In this document: positions 50,908 through 58,939 of the stretch, in pieces
Position numbering within the stretch: the stretch's first letter is position 1
Layout: each line of letters starts with the position of its first letter
Assembly (NCBI RefSeq): GCF_007558725.1
Contig: NZ_VLPL01000001.1
Coordinates: 373,984-437,983, forward strand
DNA: 64,000 nucleotides
DNA from: Fluviicola chungangensis
GTDB taxonomy: Bacteria; Bacteroidota; Bacteroidia; Flavobacteriales_D; Crocinitomicaceae
Direction of reading: 5' to 3'
Notes under the pieces: generated by a model
The model's database searches: none
Seen by the model: only the letters and a program-made list of their open reading frames with translations
What the model was told of the DNA's origin: nothing
Made by a program: the position numbers and the translations under genes

Positions 50908-53181
50908 CTACTTCGCCGGTCTTTTCTCCCTCGAAAATGAATAAGGGAAATCTCCGTCGTCCAATTTACGGTCCAAAGCGGGTGTCGGGGACATGTCGAA
51001 ATCCAGGACTGCTCCTCTCAGCAATTCTGAATGTTTAAGGAATAATTTGGAATAATCTTTTGAATTCATTTTTACCGATGAAATGTATTTATTCTGAACC
51101 GAATTTTGCGGAGCATTCAATACAACCTGTTTTCCTTGCGATAAATGGATGATTGCTTTTTTGAAGAGCGGTGCACCCAGGATGTATTCGTCTGTTGCCG
51201 GACAGACCGGATAAAATCCTAAAGCCGAAAAAACATACCAGGCAGAAGTTTGCCCGTTATCTTCGTCTCCGCAATATCCGTCGGGAGTTGGTTTATACAA
51301 GCGATTGAGGACTTCCCGGACCCAATACTGGGTTTTCTTGCAATCACCGGCATAATTGTATAAATAGATCATGTGTTGGATGGGTTGATTTCCGTGTGCA
51401 TATTGTCCCATATTGGCAATCTGCATTTCTTTGATCTCGTGGATCATTCCGCCGTAATAACTGTCGTCGTAAACCGGAGGTAAACTAAAAACTGAATCGA
51501 GCTTTGTCACAAAACGTTCCTTTCCTCCCATCAGATCGATCAACCCTTGTACATCGTGGAAAACAGACCAGGTGTAATGCCAGCTGTTTCCTTCCGTAAA
51601 TGCATCTCCCCATTTAAACGGATTGAATGGTGATTGGAACGCACCATCTGTATTCTTTCCACGCATCATACCGGTGGAAGGATCAAACAAATTTCTGTAA
51701 TTCTGACAGCGTTTTGCATACAGATCGATTTCTTCCTGCGGGCGTTCCAGTGCCTTTGCCAATTGGTAAATGGCGAAATCATCGTAGGCGTATTCCAGCG
51801 TTCTCGCTGCGTTTTCGTTGATTTTTACGTCGTATGGAACATAGCCCAGCCTGTTGTAATACTCTACTCCTTCGCGTCCGACGGCATTTACCGGTCCTTC
51901 ATTATTTGCTCCGTGAAGCAAGGCTTCGTATAGTTTTTCAATATCGTAACCACGCAATCCCTTGATGTATGCATCCGAAACGATGGAAGCCGAATTATTC
52001 CCGATCATGATGTCCGCAAATCCGGGGCTGGACCATTCGGGAAGGAAACCACCTTCCAGATAATCGTTAACCAATCCTTCCTGCATTTCCTTGTTGATTT
52101 CCGGATACACCAGGTTCAGCAAGGGATACAAGGCACGAAAAGTGTCCCAAAAGCCTGTTCCGCCAAACATTTTCCCCGGAAGAACTTTCCCGTTATACGG
52201 ACTCCAATGCACTTCTTTTCCGGAGGAATCGATCTCGTAGAGCTTATTGGGAAAAAAAAGTGTGCGGTATAAACACGAATAGAAAGTGCGCATTTGTTCT
52301 TCCGTTCCACCGGAAACTTCAATCTTTCCCAAAGTCTTATTCCATTGTTCTTCGGCTGCAGTGCGAATCCTATTGAAATCTTTCGCCCCCACTTCCCGCT
52401 GCAAATTCCATTCTGCCTGTTCCTGAGAGATGAATGAAGACGCAACTTTCAATTGTACCTGTTCTCCTTTCTTTGTTTTGAAACCTACCACCACTCCGGA
52501 ATGATTCGAGGCTGATTCCTCTTGTTTCCCGATCAGTTTCCCATCTGAAGCGACAGAATAAAATGCGATATCGCGATCCAGGTATATCACGAAATAATTT
52601 TTAAAGTTCGTGAGCTTACCCCGTGAATACCGTTTCGTGTAACCTATGATCTTTCGTTCTTTGGGAAATACTTTCACGTATGATCCGCGGTCCAACGCAT
52701 CAATCACAATAAATGAACTGTCATTTTTTGGAAAAGTAAAGCGAAAAACAGCAGCACGTTCCGTTGGGGTAATCTCCGTCGTCACATCACAATCTGCCAG
52801 GTAAACACTGTAATAATTCGGTTTAGACACTTCGGATTTATGTGAGAACCAGCTGGCTCGTTCGTTTTGGTCGAAAACAACTTTTCCGCTTCCGGGCATG
52901 ATGGCAAACTGGCCATAATCGTTCATCCAAGGAGAAGGCTGATGGGTTTGTTTGAATCCGCGGAGTTGATCGGCATTGTATTGATACGCCCAACCGTCGC
53001 CCATAACGTTCGTTTGCGGTGTCCAGAGGTTCATTCCCCATGGCAAACCGATGGCGGGATAGGTATTCCCGTTGGACAGTTCCATTTTGGAGTCAGTTCC
53101 CATCAGCGGATTAACGTATTCGATCGGTTTGAATTGGGCTGTTGCGGCAAATGGAATCAGTAAAAAGAGTAAGCGTTTCAT
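50908..53181 (-). CDS. Glycoside hydrolase family 92 alpha-mannosidase
   Basis: GH92 enzymes are calcium-dependent exo-acting alpha-mannosidases that remove mannose from glycans. The 757-residue protein has a signal peptide (LLFLLIPFAATAQ), an N-terminal beta-sandwich beginning YVNPLMGTDS and an (alpha/alpha)6 catalytic domain with GGTGFWDTFRALYPL, TEGNSWHYTW (catalytic acid Glu), HEIKEM, the base-side GDEDNGQTSAWYVFSALG and PVCPA. The stretch usually read as N-E-P-x-H-H is N-Q-P-I-Q-H here, which might change specificity. The frame extends to 53205; Met at 53181 is the better start. There is no T9SS tail or SusC/D pair nearby. Confidence 0.92.
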   Translation of the reverse strand: MKRLLFLLIPFAATAQFKPIEYVNPLMGTDSKMELSNGNTYPAIGLPWGMNLWTPQTNVMGDGWAYQYNADQLRGFKQTHQPSPWMNDYGQFAIMPGSGKVVFDQNERASWFSHKSEVSKPNYYSVYLADCDVTTEITPTERAAVFRFTFPKNDSSFIVIDALDRGSYVKVFPKERKIIGYTKRYSRGKLTNFKNYFVIYLDRDIAFYSVASDGKLIGKQEESASNHSGVVVGFKTKKGEQVQLKVASSFISQEQAEWNLQREVGAKDFNRIRTAAEEQWNKTLGKIEVSGGTEEQMRTFYSCLYRTLFFPNKLYEIDSSGKEVHWSPYNGKVLPGKMFGGTGFWDTFRALYPLLNLVYPEINKEMQEGLVNDYLEGGFLPEWSSPGFADIMIGNNSASIVSDAYIKGLRGYDIEKLYEALLHGANNEGPVNAVGREGVEYYNRLGYVPYDVKINENAARTLEYAYDDFAIYQLAKALERPQEEIDLYAKRCQNYRNLFDPSTGMMRGKNTDGAFQSPFNPFKWGDAFTEGNSWHYTWSVFHDVQGLIDLMGGKERFVTKLDSVFSLPPVYDDSYYGGMIHEIKEMQIANMGQYAHGNQPIQHMIYLYNYAGDCKKTQYWVREVLNRLYKPTPDGYCGDEDNGQTSAWYVFSALGFYPVCPATDEYILGAPLFKKAIIHLSQGKQVVLNAPQNSVQNKYISSVKMNSKDYSKLFLKHSELLRGAVLDFDMSPTPALDRKLDDGDFPYSFSREKRPAK

Positions 53182-53287
53182 GGTATTCTTCAAATCAGAC
53201 CACAATATAAGTTTTGTTTCACTTAATTACACACAGGTAACTCAGATTAAAATACAGTGGATTATTTTAACTCCAAGGAATAGGGGC

Positions 53288-53581
53288 TCATTTTTCTGCC
53301 GTGTTATTTTCAATGGATTTCTTTTGGATATCCGATTCTTCTCCATCCAATTCCGGTGTTGCCATCGCCCGGGAAATAAACCGAACCGCCCCTTCCTTTT
53401 TGGAGACACGCGTTGCCCACAAGACACCGATAATCAAACCGGTTACCCCAATTACGATACCAAGACCTCCGTTTCCCGCCAGCCCCGCCAGGATTCCCAG
53501 CACCACCCCAATCAGTGTTGGAGATGCCACAATCTGAAGCCAGGCAATCCCTTCGGTCAATTTGTTAAATCCTTTTTGCAT
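53288..53581 (-). CDS. Small membrane protein with Gly-rich spans
   Basis: I do not recognise the family with certainty. The 97-residue product (Met at 53581, MQKGFNKLTEG) has two membrane spans (about 12-32, 35-52) that are rich in Gly/Ala/Ile (GVVLGILAGLAGNGGLGIVIGV), followed by a cytoplasmic tail of about 40 polar residues. The frame is open to 53635. It stands alone upstream of GH92 on the same strand. Confidence 0.6.
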   Translation of the reverse strand: MQKGFNKLTEGIAWLQIVASPTLIGVVLGILAGLAGNGGLGIVIGVTGLIIGVLWATRVSKKEGAVRFISRAMATPELDGEESDIQKKSIENNTAEK

Positions 53582-53828
53582 CCGGGATAAAATAATCCCT
53601 TGAAAATAACTATTTAAACTCCATGGAACAATCAATTTCCGGAATTCTTCTGTTTCAATACATTCAAATAATGCACATTAGTGCTCATTCAAGGGATATT
53701 TCCTATAGGATCGACCACGGAAGCCGTTACGAGTGTTTTTCTGACCATTCTGTGATCAGCAAGTGTAAAAAAGAGGTTATTCCAAAACGGAGAATAAGAC
53801 ATAAGTTGCTTAAAACCATGCAAAAACC

Positions 53829-54080
53829 TCAGAGTTCCAACCGTTCCAAAAAGTTTTTCAAAGAGTCAACCAGGTGCAGGGCATTGAACCGGTCCATGTG
53901 TTCATAATCCAGTTTCATTTGAAAAAGATAGGAGGAGTATGACGGACTCACGGGTGTTACGTTTTCAATGTCAAGTATGAGATTGCCGAGGCTGGTTTTC
54001 AATTCTTCCAAATCTTTTGTTTCCTCGTATGATTTTTCGTAACTTAACAGCAGTTGGTAAATTGCCTTTTTAGTTTTCAT
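53829..54080 (-). CDS. Small hypothetical protein, 83 aa
   Basis: I do not recognise the family. The 83-residue product (Met at 54080; frame open to 54110) is a small acidic/Leu-rich helical protein with YQLLLSYEKSYEETKDLEEL and an end SLKNFLERLEL. No signal peptide is present. It is isolated, next to a small XRE regulator on the other strand; whether the two interact is unknown. Confidence 0.45.
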   Translation of the reverse strand: MKTKKAIYQLLLSYEKSYEETKDLEELKTSLGNLILDIENVTPVSPSYSSYLFQMKLDYEHMDRFNALHLVDSLKNFLERLEL

Positions 54081-54346
54081 CTTTTCAGTAAATGGGTAGT
54101 TGTTAAACAATTTTGTTTGATGACCGGAACTAATTATAAAAGCAAATTATTGATTGAGCCACGTTGATTTTTTTTTTTCGTGTCTGGTATGCTGCTGATG
54201 TCCAAAAGATGGGATATACCTTGAAAGGAAATTGGATTCATGAATACAACTATGGTCAATTAAATAATGGGTTTCAATTTCACAAATCTAATAAATAAAC
54301 ACAATCGTGTTACATGTGAAATGTTAAAAATTTCCACTTTGTCTTC

Positions 54347-54631
54347 ATGAATACCAAGTCATTCAATTACATACTGGGAAGGGAAATTAAGCGGGTAAGA
54401 GAGGAAAGAGATGTAACCCAGGAAGAATTGGCTTCCCGCATGAACGTAAATGCCCAAAACATATCGAGTTACGAACGAGGAGAGAGGTGTCCTTCTTTGT
54501 TTTGGATGAACAGATTGTACACGGCTTTGGATATTGATCCTGCCAAATTTACGGATGAGTTGTACCAAAGACTAAACGATCCGATCTCTCCCGACTTAAA
54601 TATTACGCGGATTAAGCCTGTCTCCAAGTAA
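54347..54631 (+). CDS. XRE-family helix-turn-helix regulator
   Basis: The 94-residue protein is mostly one XRE/Cro-type helix-turn-helix domain (residues about 10-65: LGREIKRVREERDVTQEELASRMNV, then NISSYERGERCPS), with a short polar tail. Regulators of this size and form are common in small toxin-antitoxin or accessory modules. It is next to the divergent 83-residue gene and is followed by a convergent gene on the minus strand. No operator can be assigned. About 240 bases upstream hold no larger gene (only a 29-codon reading frame). Confidence 0.85.
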   Translation: MNTKSFNYILGREIKRVREERDVTQEELASRMNVNAQNISSYERGERCPSLFWMNRLYTALDIDPAKFTDELYQRLNDPISPDLNITRIKPVSK

Positions 54632-54720
54632 ACAAAAATCCGTATTTATCGAACGATTCTTTTAAGTTAATAGAAACTCAGTAAAGAAACCGGCTCATTC
54701 ATTCTTGCTGTGAATACTGC

Positions 54721-55125
54721 TTATCCGATTTTAATCATCTCCGTATATCCTTCCCAATCTTCGGGATCTTTGTATTTCAGTACCAGTTTCGTTCCTGTTT
54801 CAAACTCCAGCACAATCTCATTGTCTTTACAGGATGCCGATTTGATTGCCAGACCTTCCACCCCAAATTTTTTGGCATAATCGTGGTAGGCGTATGCATG
54901 GTCTTCCATATCGATTTCTCCCCAGTTCTCCCACACACCGAAACAAACATCCAGGAAATATTGCGACCAGCTGATGCCTTCCATTTTGATATATACCAAA
55001 ACAGGCCCGCCGTCTTCTTTGTCAGGATCCTCCACCCCGATCAGTTGTTCGAGTTTCTTTCCCTTGGCACTTTTTACGGTGAAACTCATGTCCTGGAACA
55101 TGCGTCCGGCTGCTTGTTTGCTCAT
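54721..55125 (-). CDS. Hypothetical protein, 134 aa
   Basis: I do not recognise the family. The soluble protein has an acidic pattern and a Trp/Tyr-rich middle (WSQYFLDVCFGVWENWGEID), and a C-terminal beta hairpin EIVLEFETGTKLVLKYKDPED with YTEMIKI. The codon pattern is normal for the neighbourhood. It starts 31 bases after the 55156 gene's stop on the same strand, so the two may be co-transcribed. Confidence 0.6.
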   Translation of the reverse strand: MSKQAAGRMFQDMSFTVKSAKGKKLEQLIGVEDPDKEDGGPVLVYIKMEGISWSQYFLDVCFGVWENWGEIDMEDHAYAYHDYAKKFGVEGLAIKSASCKDNEIVLEFETGTKLVLKYKDPEDWEGYTEMIKIG

Positions 55126-55155
55126 TGTTTAAGGGTTAAAAAATGGTTCAAATGG

Positions 55156-55875
55156 TTATGCATATTTACTTTTCGCATCGTAAGTTTCGATCACTTTGAT
55201 CATTTCATCCAATTGTTTCCCGGTTAAATTCAGAATCCGGTAATTGGCGATCTTCACATAGGAATCCAAATCCTTATTGGCTTTGATCTTTTTCAGTTCT
55301 TCCTTCAATCCTTCGAATTCTTTTTTACCTTCCAGCTGGATATAGAGATTCGTATAGACTTTGTAATTATCCGTGTTCATCTGGTTAAAATGAGCCGAGA
55401 ATATCGCCAGGTAATGGTTGAAATATCCTTTCGGATACAATTCTTCCAGTTTTGCGGAAACCCGGTAGTCAAAATGAAAGTAGTAATCCGATGCCCAACA
55501 TTCCAGCACCTGGCCCGGGAGAAAAAAGATGTAATGAGTTAATCCGGTTTCCTTTAACGATTCGTCCACTACAACAATGTCGGAAGGAAAATCCTCTTTC
55601 CGGCCGGAAACCGGCAATTCGTAAAAACCACCCCAGGGCAAGCGGTCCTTTTTGAAACGGAACTTCCCGTTCAGATAGTCTTCCCGGGTAATTTCCCACA
55701 GTTTATACGCATAGACTTCAACGAATTCCAATGTTCCCCTGTCCCCTTCATCAATGTGCGCGAAAACGGGGTCCAGATCAAAGACCAGTTCCAGTGTGTG
55801 TCCGGTTACAGTTGTCTGAGTTCCGGAAGCGTCCGGAGCGACATCCCAATTCGCATTCAGTTTGGTATATTTCAT
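55156..55875 (-). CDS. Hypothetical protein, 239 aa
   Basis: I do not recognise the family. The soluble protein has a beta-rich N-terminal domain with LNANWDVAPDASGTQ and LELVFDLDPVFAHIDEGDRG, a central aromatic part (THYIFFLPGQVLECWASDYY) and a helical C-terminus (LKEELKKIKANKDLDSYVKI). The Met at 55875 (MKYTKLNANWD) is preferred to the earlier one at 55896. It may be the first gene of a pair with 54721. Confidence 0.6.
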   Translation of the reverse strand: MKYTKLNANWDVAPDASGTQTTVTGHTLELVFDLDPVFAHIDEGDRGTLEFVEVYAYKLWEITREDYLNGKFRFKKDRLPWGGFYELPVSGRKEDFPSDIVVVDESLKETGLTHYIFFLPGQVLECWASDYYFHFDYRVSAKLEELYPKGYFNHYLAIFSAHFNQMNTDNYKVYTNLYIQLEGKKEFEGLKEELKKIKANKDLDSYVKIANYRILNLTGKQLDEMIKVIETYDAKSKYA

Positions 55876-55924
55876 TTTGTTTTTGAGTAAAATCAAAGAC
55901 TGCCCGGATAGTTTGCCCGATAAA

Positions 55925-56452
55925 TCAATTGGATTTCGGTACTTTTCTTCTCATAACAACCGCCGTAATCACGGTGAACAGAATTCCCATCGGAAGGATT
56001 TCCATGTAAGTCACGGCTGCATTGAAGAACGGATTCCGGTACATCACAGCAAATTCTTTCATTTCGGCATCCTGCTTTGCAATCGCTGCTGCACTTGCAC
56101 CGCTGTCGACCAATTCTTTTTTCATGCATTCCGCATATACTTCCATAAAATCAGTTCCGGAAGTATAGTAATAAATCAGCCAAGTCAGCACATACACCGT
56201 GGACGCGACCAACGCAATCAAAATTCCTACCTTAAACGCTTTCCCAAAAGTTATTACTCCTCCATTGTATTTATCCCGATAGTTTTTCACCCCGATCACC
56301 AGGAAAATGTTTGCAATAAACATAGAAGCATATCCCAAGTACATTCCCCATGTCATATGCGTATCAAAATCCAGGAAGGTCATTGCGAACAAGAACCACA
56401 AAACGCTGATCAACCCTGAAACAGCTCCAAAAACCAATACATTTTTTTTCAT
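55925..56452 (-). CDS. DUF4199 membrane protein paired with LuxR-type regulator
   Basis: This DUF4199 protein has four membrane spans and the family features MKKNVLVFGAVSGLISVLWFL at the start, a small gap with DKYNGGVITFGKAFKVGILIAL and a long loop with MEVYAECMKKELVDSGASAAAIA before the last span. The Met at 56452 agrees with the family start; an upstream ATG at 56509 would add 19 residues. It follows the LuxR-type gene by about 20-80 bases on the same strand. The role of DUF4199 is unknown. Confidence 0.78.
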   Translation of the reverse strand: MKKNVLVFGAVSGLISVLWFLFAMTFLDFDTHMTWGMYLGYASMFIANIFLVIGVKNYRDKYNGGVITFGKAFKVGILIALVASTVYVLTWLIYYYTSGTDFMEVYAECMKKELVDSGASAAAIAKQDAEMKEFAVMYRNPFFNAAVTYMEILPMGILFTVITAVVMRRKVPKSN

Positions 56453-56530
56453 ATTTCTTTGTTTTAAAATTTCAGCAAAAGTGAGGTCCAGTATGGTTTT
56501 ATCACTCATACTTTCGGGTGATTTTGAGGT

Positions 56531-57001
56531 TTAAAGCGGAATAATTCCCATTCGTTTTGCCGCTTCAACTGCCTGGGTTCTTCGGTTGACCTCCAGTTTT
56601 TCAAATAACTTGGAACTATGCGTTTTGATTGTATTCAGTGATACGAATAACCGCTCCGCAATTTCGTTGTTGCTTAATCCCTGAGCGATCAGTTCCAGTA
56701 CTTCCAGTTCGCGTTTACTGATCCCCAATTCTTCGATGGCTTTTTCATTCCTTTCAAAAGCTCCGGATGGAGAAACATAGACCGTCTTTTCGACCAGCAC
56801 GGTTTTCGGTTTGGTCAGTTGCTTCGCCAGCCAAATTCCCAGTACCATAAATACAATGGCAATGGCCGCCACATACAATTCCGTTGCGTGGCTGATCATC
56901 ATCACACGGAATTCCAGCCAGCGTACGAGGAACAATAATCCTGCAAGTGAAACCCCGTAAAGCAAAATCAATTTATATGATCCGAATAATTTTTGTAACA
57001 T
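56531..57001 (-). CDS. Membrane-anchored LuxR-type HTH regulator
   Basis: The 156-residue protein has two N-terminal membrane spans (about 10-28 and 40-62) followed by a linker and a C-terminal LuxR/GerE helix-turn-helix (ISKRELEVLELIAQGLSNNEIAERL, quoted in part; SLNTIKTHSSKLFEKLEV). The DNA-binding domain would be on the cytoplasmic side. Promoter element TATCTTTG lies upstream at 57018-57025. It heads a pair with the DUF4199 gene, so DUF4199 may act as its membrane partner; that is inference. Confidence 0.88.
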   Translation of the reverse strand: MLQKLFGSYKLILLYGVSLAGLLFLVRWLEFRVMMISHATELYVAAIAIVFMVLGIWLAKQLTKPKTVLVEKTVYVSPSGAFERNEKAIEELGISKRELEVLELIAQGLSNNEIAERLFVSLNTIKTHSSKLFEKLEVNRRTQAVEAAKRMGIIPL

Positions 57002-57017
57002 ATTCTTACCTGAAAGA

Positions 57018-57025
57018 CAAAGATA
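57018..57025 (-). promoter_or_regulatory. Promoter -7 element of the LuxR-type gene
   Basis: Minus-strand TATCTTTG matches TAnnTTTG; a TTG at 57043-57045 on that strand lies 17 bases upstream. The start codon at 57001 is 16 bases away. Confidence 0.55.
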
Positions 57026-57032
57026 CAGGAAA

Positions 57033-57199
57033 TCATCTGCTCCAAGCGAAATTGTTCAAATCCATTAAGTACCAAGGGATTCCCGCTGCTTTCCGGCCGT
57101 CAAATCGTTTTTTATCATTTCTTTCATGCACTGCTAAATATGCGGCACTGAAGATCCATTTAAGTCCTTTTCCGAAAATGATTCCATGAAGTCATTCAT
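57033..57199 (-). other. Possible small gene (about 55 aa) with apparent frameshift
   Basis: On the minus strand an ATG at 57197-57199 opens MNDFME, and a one-base change of frame then leads into an open stretch that reads GIIFGKGLKWIFSAAYLAV, a charged middle and GIPWYLMDLNNFAWSR before the TGA at 57033-57035. A TAAATTTG (57230-57237) element upstream is a full -7 match. The stretch has protein-like composition, but no start codon in the main frame. It could be a decayed small gene, or coincidence. Confidence 0.35.
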
Positions 57200-57234
57200 C
57201 TGTTTATTGTTCGATTCGGCGAATTATCACAAAT

Positions 57235-57741
57235 TTATACCAATAATAAGATCAAAGTCAAAATCACTCCGGCTAATGAATACAACAGTCCCGCTTTAAA
57301 CACCTTGGTTTTCGGCAAGTACATCCAGAACGCAGAAATAACGAAAAACAAAAGGGAAACACCAAAGAAAATATTCAGCCAATAGAGCGGATCATCGGTA
57401 GATGCTTTGTGCAAATGGGTCATCTTATCCAGGATGTACGGAAGTTCTTTCGATCGGATGTGTGCCATCCCTGTTTCCCGGTTATAATCACCGTTATTGA
57501 AATAAATCATGCTTCCTTCTTCCCTTTCAAAGCGGTATCTGCGCAGTTCAAGCACTTTTCCCAGGTTCTCTTTTTTGATATCCGGTGCGACCTTCCGTTC
57601 TTCGGTCTGTTCCCGTTTGAGAAAATCCGTATCGCGAAAGATCAGGACAATTCCACTGATTGCATAAACTGCCATAATTCCGGCAAGAAAAAAACCGAGG
57701 TAGCGGTGAAGAACACGCATGGAGAGTTTTGAGTTATTCAT
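57235..57741 (-). CDS. PepSY-associated TM helix protein
   Basis: The 168-residue protein has an N-terminal span (about 11-33, LHRYLGFFLAGIMAVYAISGI), a periplasmic region and two C-terminal spans (about 120-140, 147-167). The RVLHRYLG...ISG start and the His in THLHKA match PepSY-TM (PiuB-like) proteins, found with iron or sulfite metabolism in Bacteroidota. It is shorter than full PepSY-TM proteins, with one PepSY-like part only. The TAATTTTG at 57746-57753 on the same strand lies immediately before the start codon. Confidence 0.75.
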   Translation of the reverse strand: MNNSKLSMRVLHRYLGFFLAGIMAVYAISGIVLIFRDTDFLKREQTEERKVAPDIKKENLGKVLELRRYRFEREEGSMIYFNNGDYNRETGMAHIRSKELPYILDKMTHLHKASTDDPLYWLNIFFGVSLLFFVISAFWMYLPKTKVFKAGLLYSLAGVILTLILLLV

Positions 57742-57891
57742 GCGGCAAAATTAACAAATCAACCGATAATCCATTTCACTAAAACAGGTGATTTTAAGGT
57801 CGGTTTTTCACAATAAAAACCACAAAGATCAACGTAAACAAAGGAAATATCCTCCAAACTTTGATCTTTGCGGTAAATCGCTATACCGATC

Positions 57892-58323
57892 CTATTTTAA
57901 AAGCGGTAATAATTTATCCTGTAAATACATGCTCCAGGCCGGTGCACATGAATCGTAACATTCAATTTCGGGAGTTAGTCCTTGGTGTGTAAAAGTCAAT
58001 TCAGTCTTCCCGTCTTTTTCCGCGATGTCGAAAATCACTTTCGTTCCGACCCATTCATCGGTTTGTTCCAGGAAGCTCAACTCACTTTCCGTGATTTGCC
58101 ACACGACTTTTTTATTCGGAATCACTTCAATCAGTTTTTGTTTGGAGTAATGAGCTCCTTCTCCTGCCCTGAAACTGAATTCGTCATTCAATTCATGTGT
58201 CTCTCCCGTAAACGATTCATTGTAGAGGCCCGACCACCACGAGCGTACATCCCGGATGGTTTTAAAAACATGCTCCGGACTTTTCTCCGTCAGTAATTTG
58301 AAGGTAAAATCTGTTGTTTCCAT
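57892..58323 (-). CDS. SRPBCC/AHSA1-like protein
   Basis: The 143-residue protein belongs to the SRPBCC (START-like) superfamily, near the AHSA1 group: a beta-alpha fold with SPEHVFKTIRDVRSWWSGLY, KLIEVIPNKKVVWQI and KTELTFTHQGLTPE. SRPBCC proteins bind hydrophobic ligands or act as Hsp90 co-chaperone-like proteins. It follows the DinB gene by five bases and is in one operon with it. Confidence 0.88.
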   Translation of the reverse strand: METTDFTFKLLTEKSPEHVFKTIRDVRSWWSGLYNESFTGETHELNDEFSFRAGEGAHYSKQKLIEVIPNKKVVWQITESELSFLEQTDEWVGTKVIFDIAEKDGKTELTFTHQGLTPEIECYDSCAPAWSMYLQDKLLPLLK

Positions 58324-58328
58324 CCTGC

Positions 58329-58808
58329 TTATTTTAGGTAAATTAATTGTCCGGTGTGATATGCCAGGTGGGTTGTTCTTGTCAGGATAATGTTCAGTTT
58401 GTTCCGGTGCGGTTCTTTTGCAAAATCCTCTTCAGATACAGCGGTATGTCTTCCGAACCAATCTTCCGCTTTTACCCGGTCCATTTCAGTTTTTAAATGA
58501 GCTTTTTGCTTATCCCAGATTGCGCGCAATTCACGGGCAGAAGGAATTTCACCGACTGCTTTATCCGGCGATTCAATAAACGGTTTCGTCAAGTCCGGAT
58601 ACTGTTTCTCCCCGAAATTCAATAAGGGAAGCATGTTGTCATGCACGGCAATCAAATGTCCCAATAAATAAATCCCCCGGTTCTTGCCAGGCGCCGCCTC
58701 CTGTTGCAACTGATCGTCCGACAATTCCTTTAAAAGTGTATCGCAGTTATGCATAGACGCTTCCCATCTGTCTAATATCAGTTTTACCATTGTTTGTGTT
58801 GTATTCAT
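58329..58808 (-). CDS. DinB-family protein
   Basis: The 159-residue four-helix protein has the DinB-like pattern with possible metal ligands in LLGHLIAVHD (His51/His56 region) and HLAYHTGQLIY near the C-terminus. DinB-like proteins often act as thiol-dependent enzymes or stress proteins. It starts the operon with the SRPBCC gene and diverges from the GlxA-type regulator. Its promoter carries TACATTTG at 58840-58847. Confidence 0.85.
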   Translation of the reverse strand: MNTTQTMVKLILDRWEASMHNCDTLLKELSDDQLQQEAAPGKNRGIYLLGHLIAVHDNMLPLLNFGEKQYPDLTKPFIESPDKAVGEIPSARELRAIWDKQKAHLKTEMDRVKAEDWFGRHTAVSEEDFAKEPHRNKLNIILTRTTHLAYHTGQLIYLK

Positions 58809-58839
58809 CTTGTACGTTTTAGTTTGTTATTCGATATGA

Positions 58840-58926
58840 CAAATGTATGGTCCGGATCCGAATCCTGAAAGGTGTAAAAAAGACAATCTAACGGGTTGAT
58901 TTGGACATGTCAATTACCTACTTTTG
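58840..58926. promoter_or_regulatory. Divergent promoter region between the DinB operon and the AraC regulator
   Basis: On the minus strand TACATTTG (58840-58847) serves the DinB/SRPBCC operon. On the plus strand TTG (58896-58898) and TACTTTTG (58919-58926), 20 bases apart, serve the regulator. The plus promoter overlaps the ATG at 58901, so the regulator must start at 58940. A CGGATCCG palindrome lies at about 58853-58860 between the two. Confidence 0.65.
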
Positions 58927-58939
58927 TAAAAAAGGTTTC

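Noticed and set aside
54209-54298. 29-codon frame (MGYTLKGNWIHEYNYG...) before the XRE gene
   Set aside because: Too short, with no promoter or ribosome site that I can see; might be a remnant but I cannot support it.
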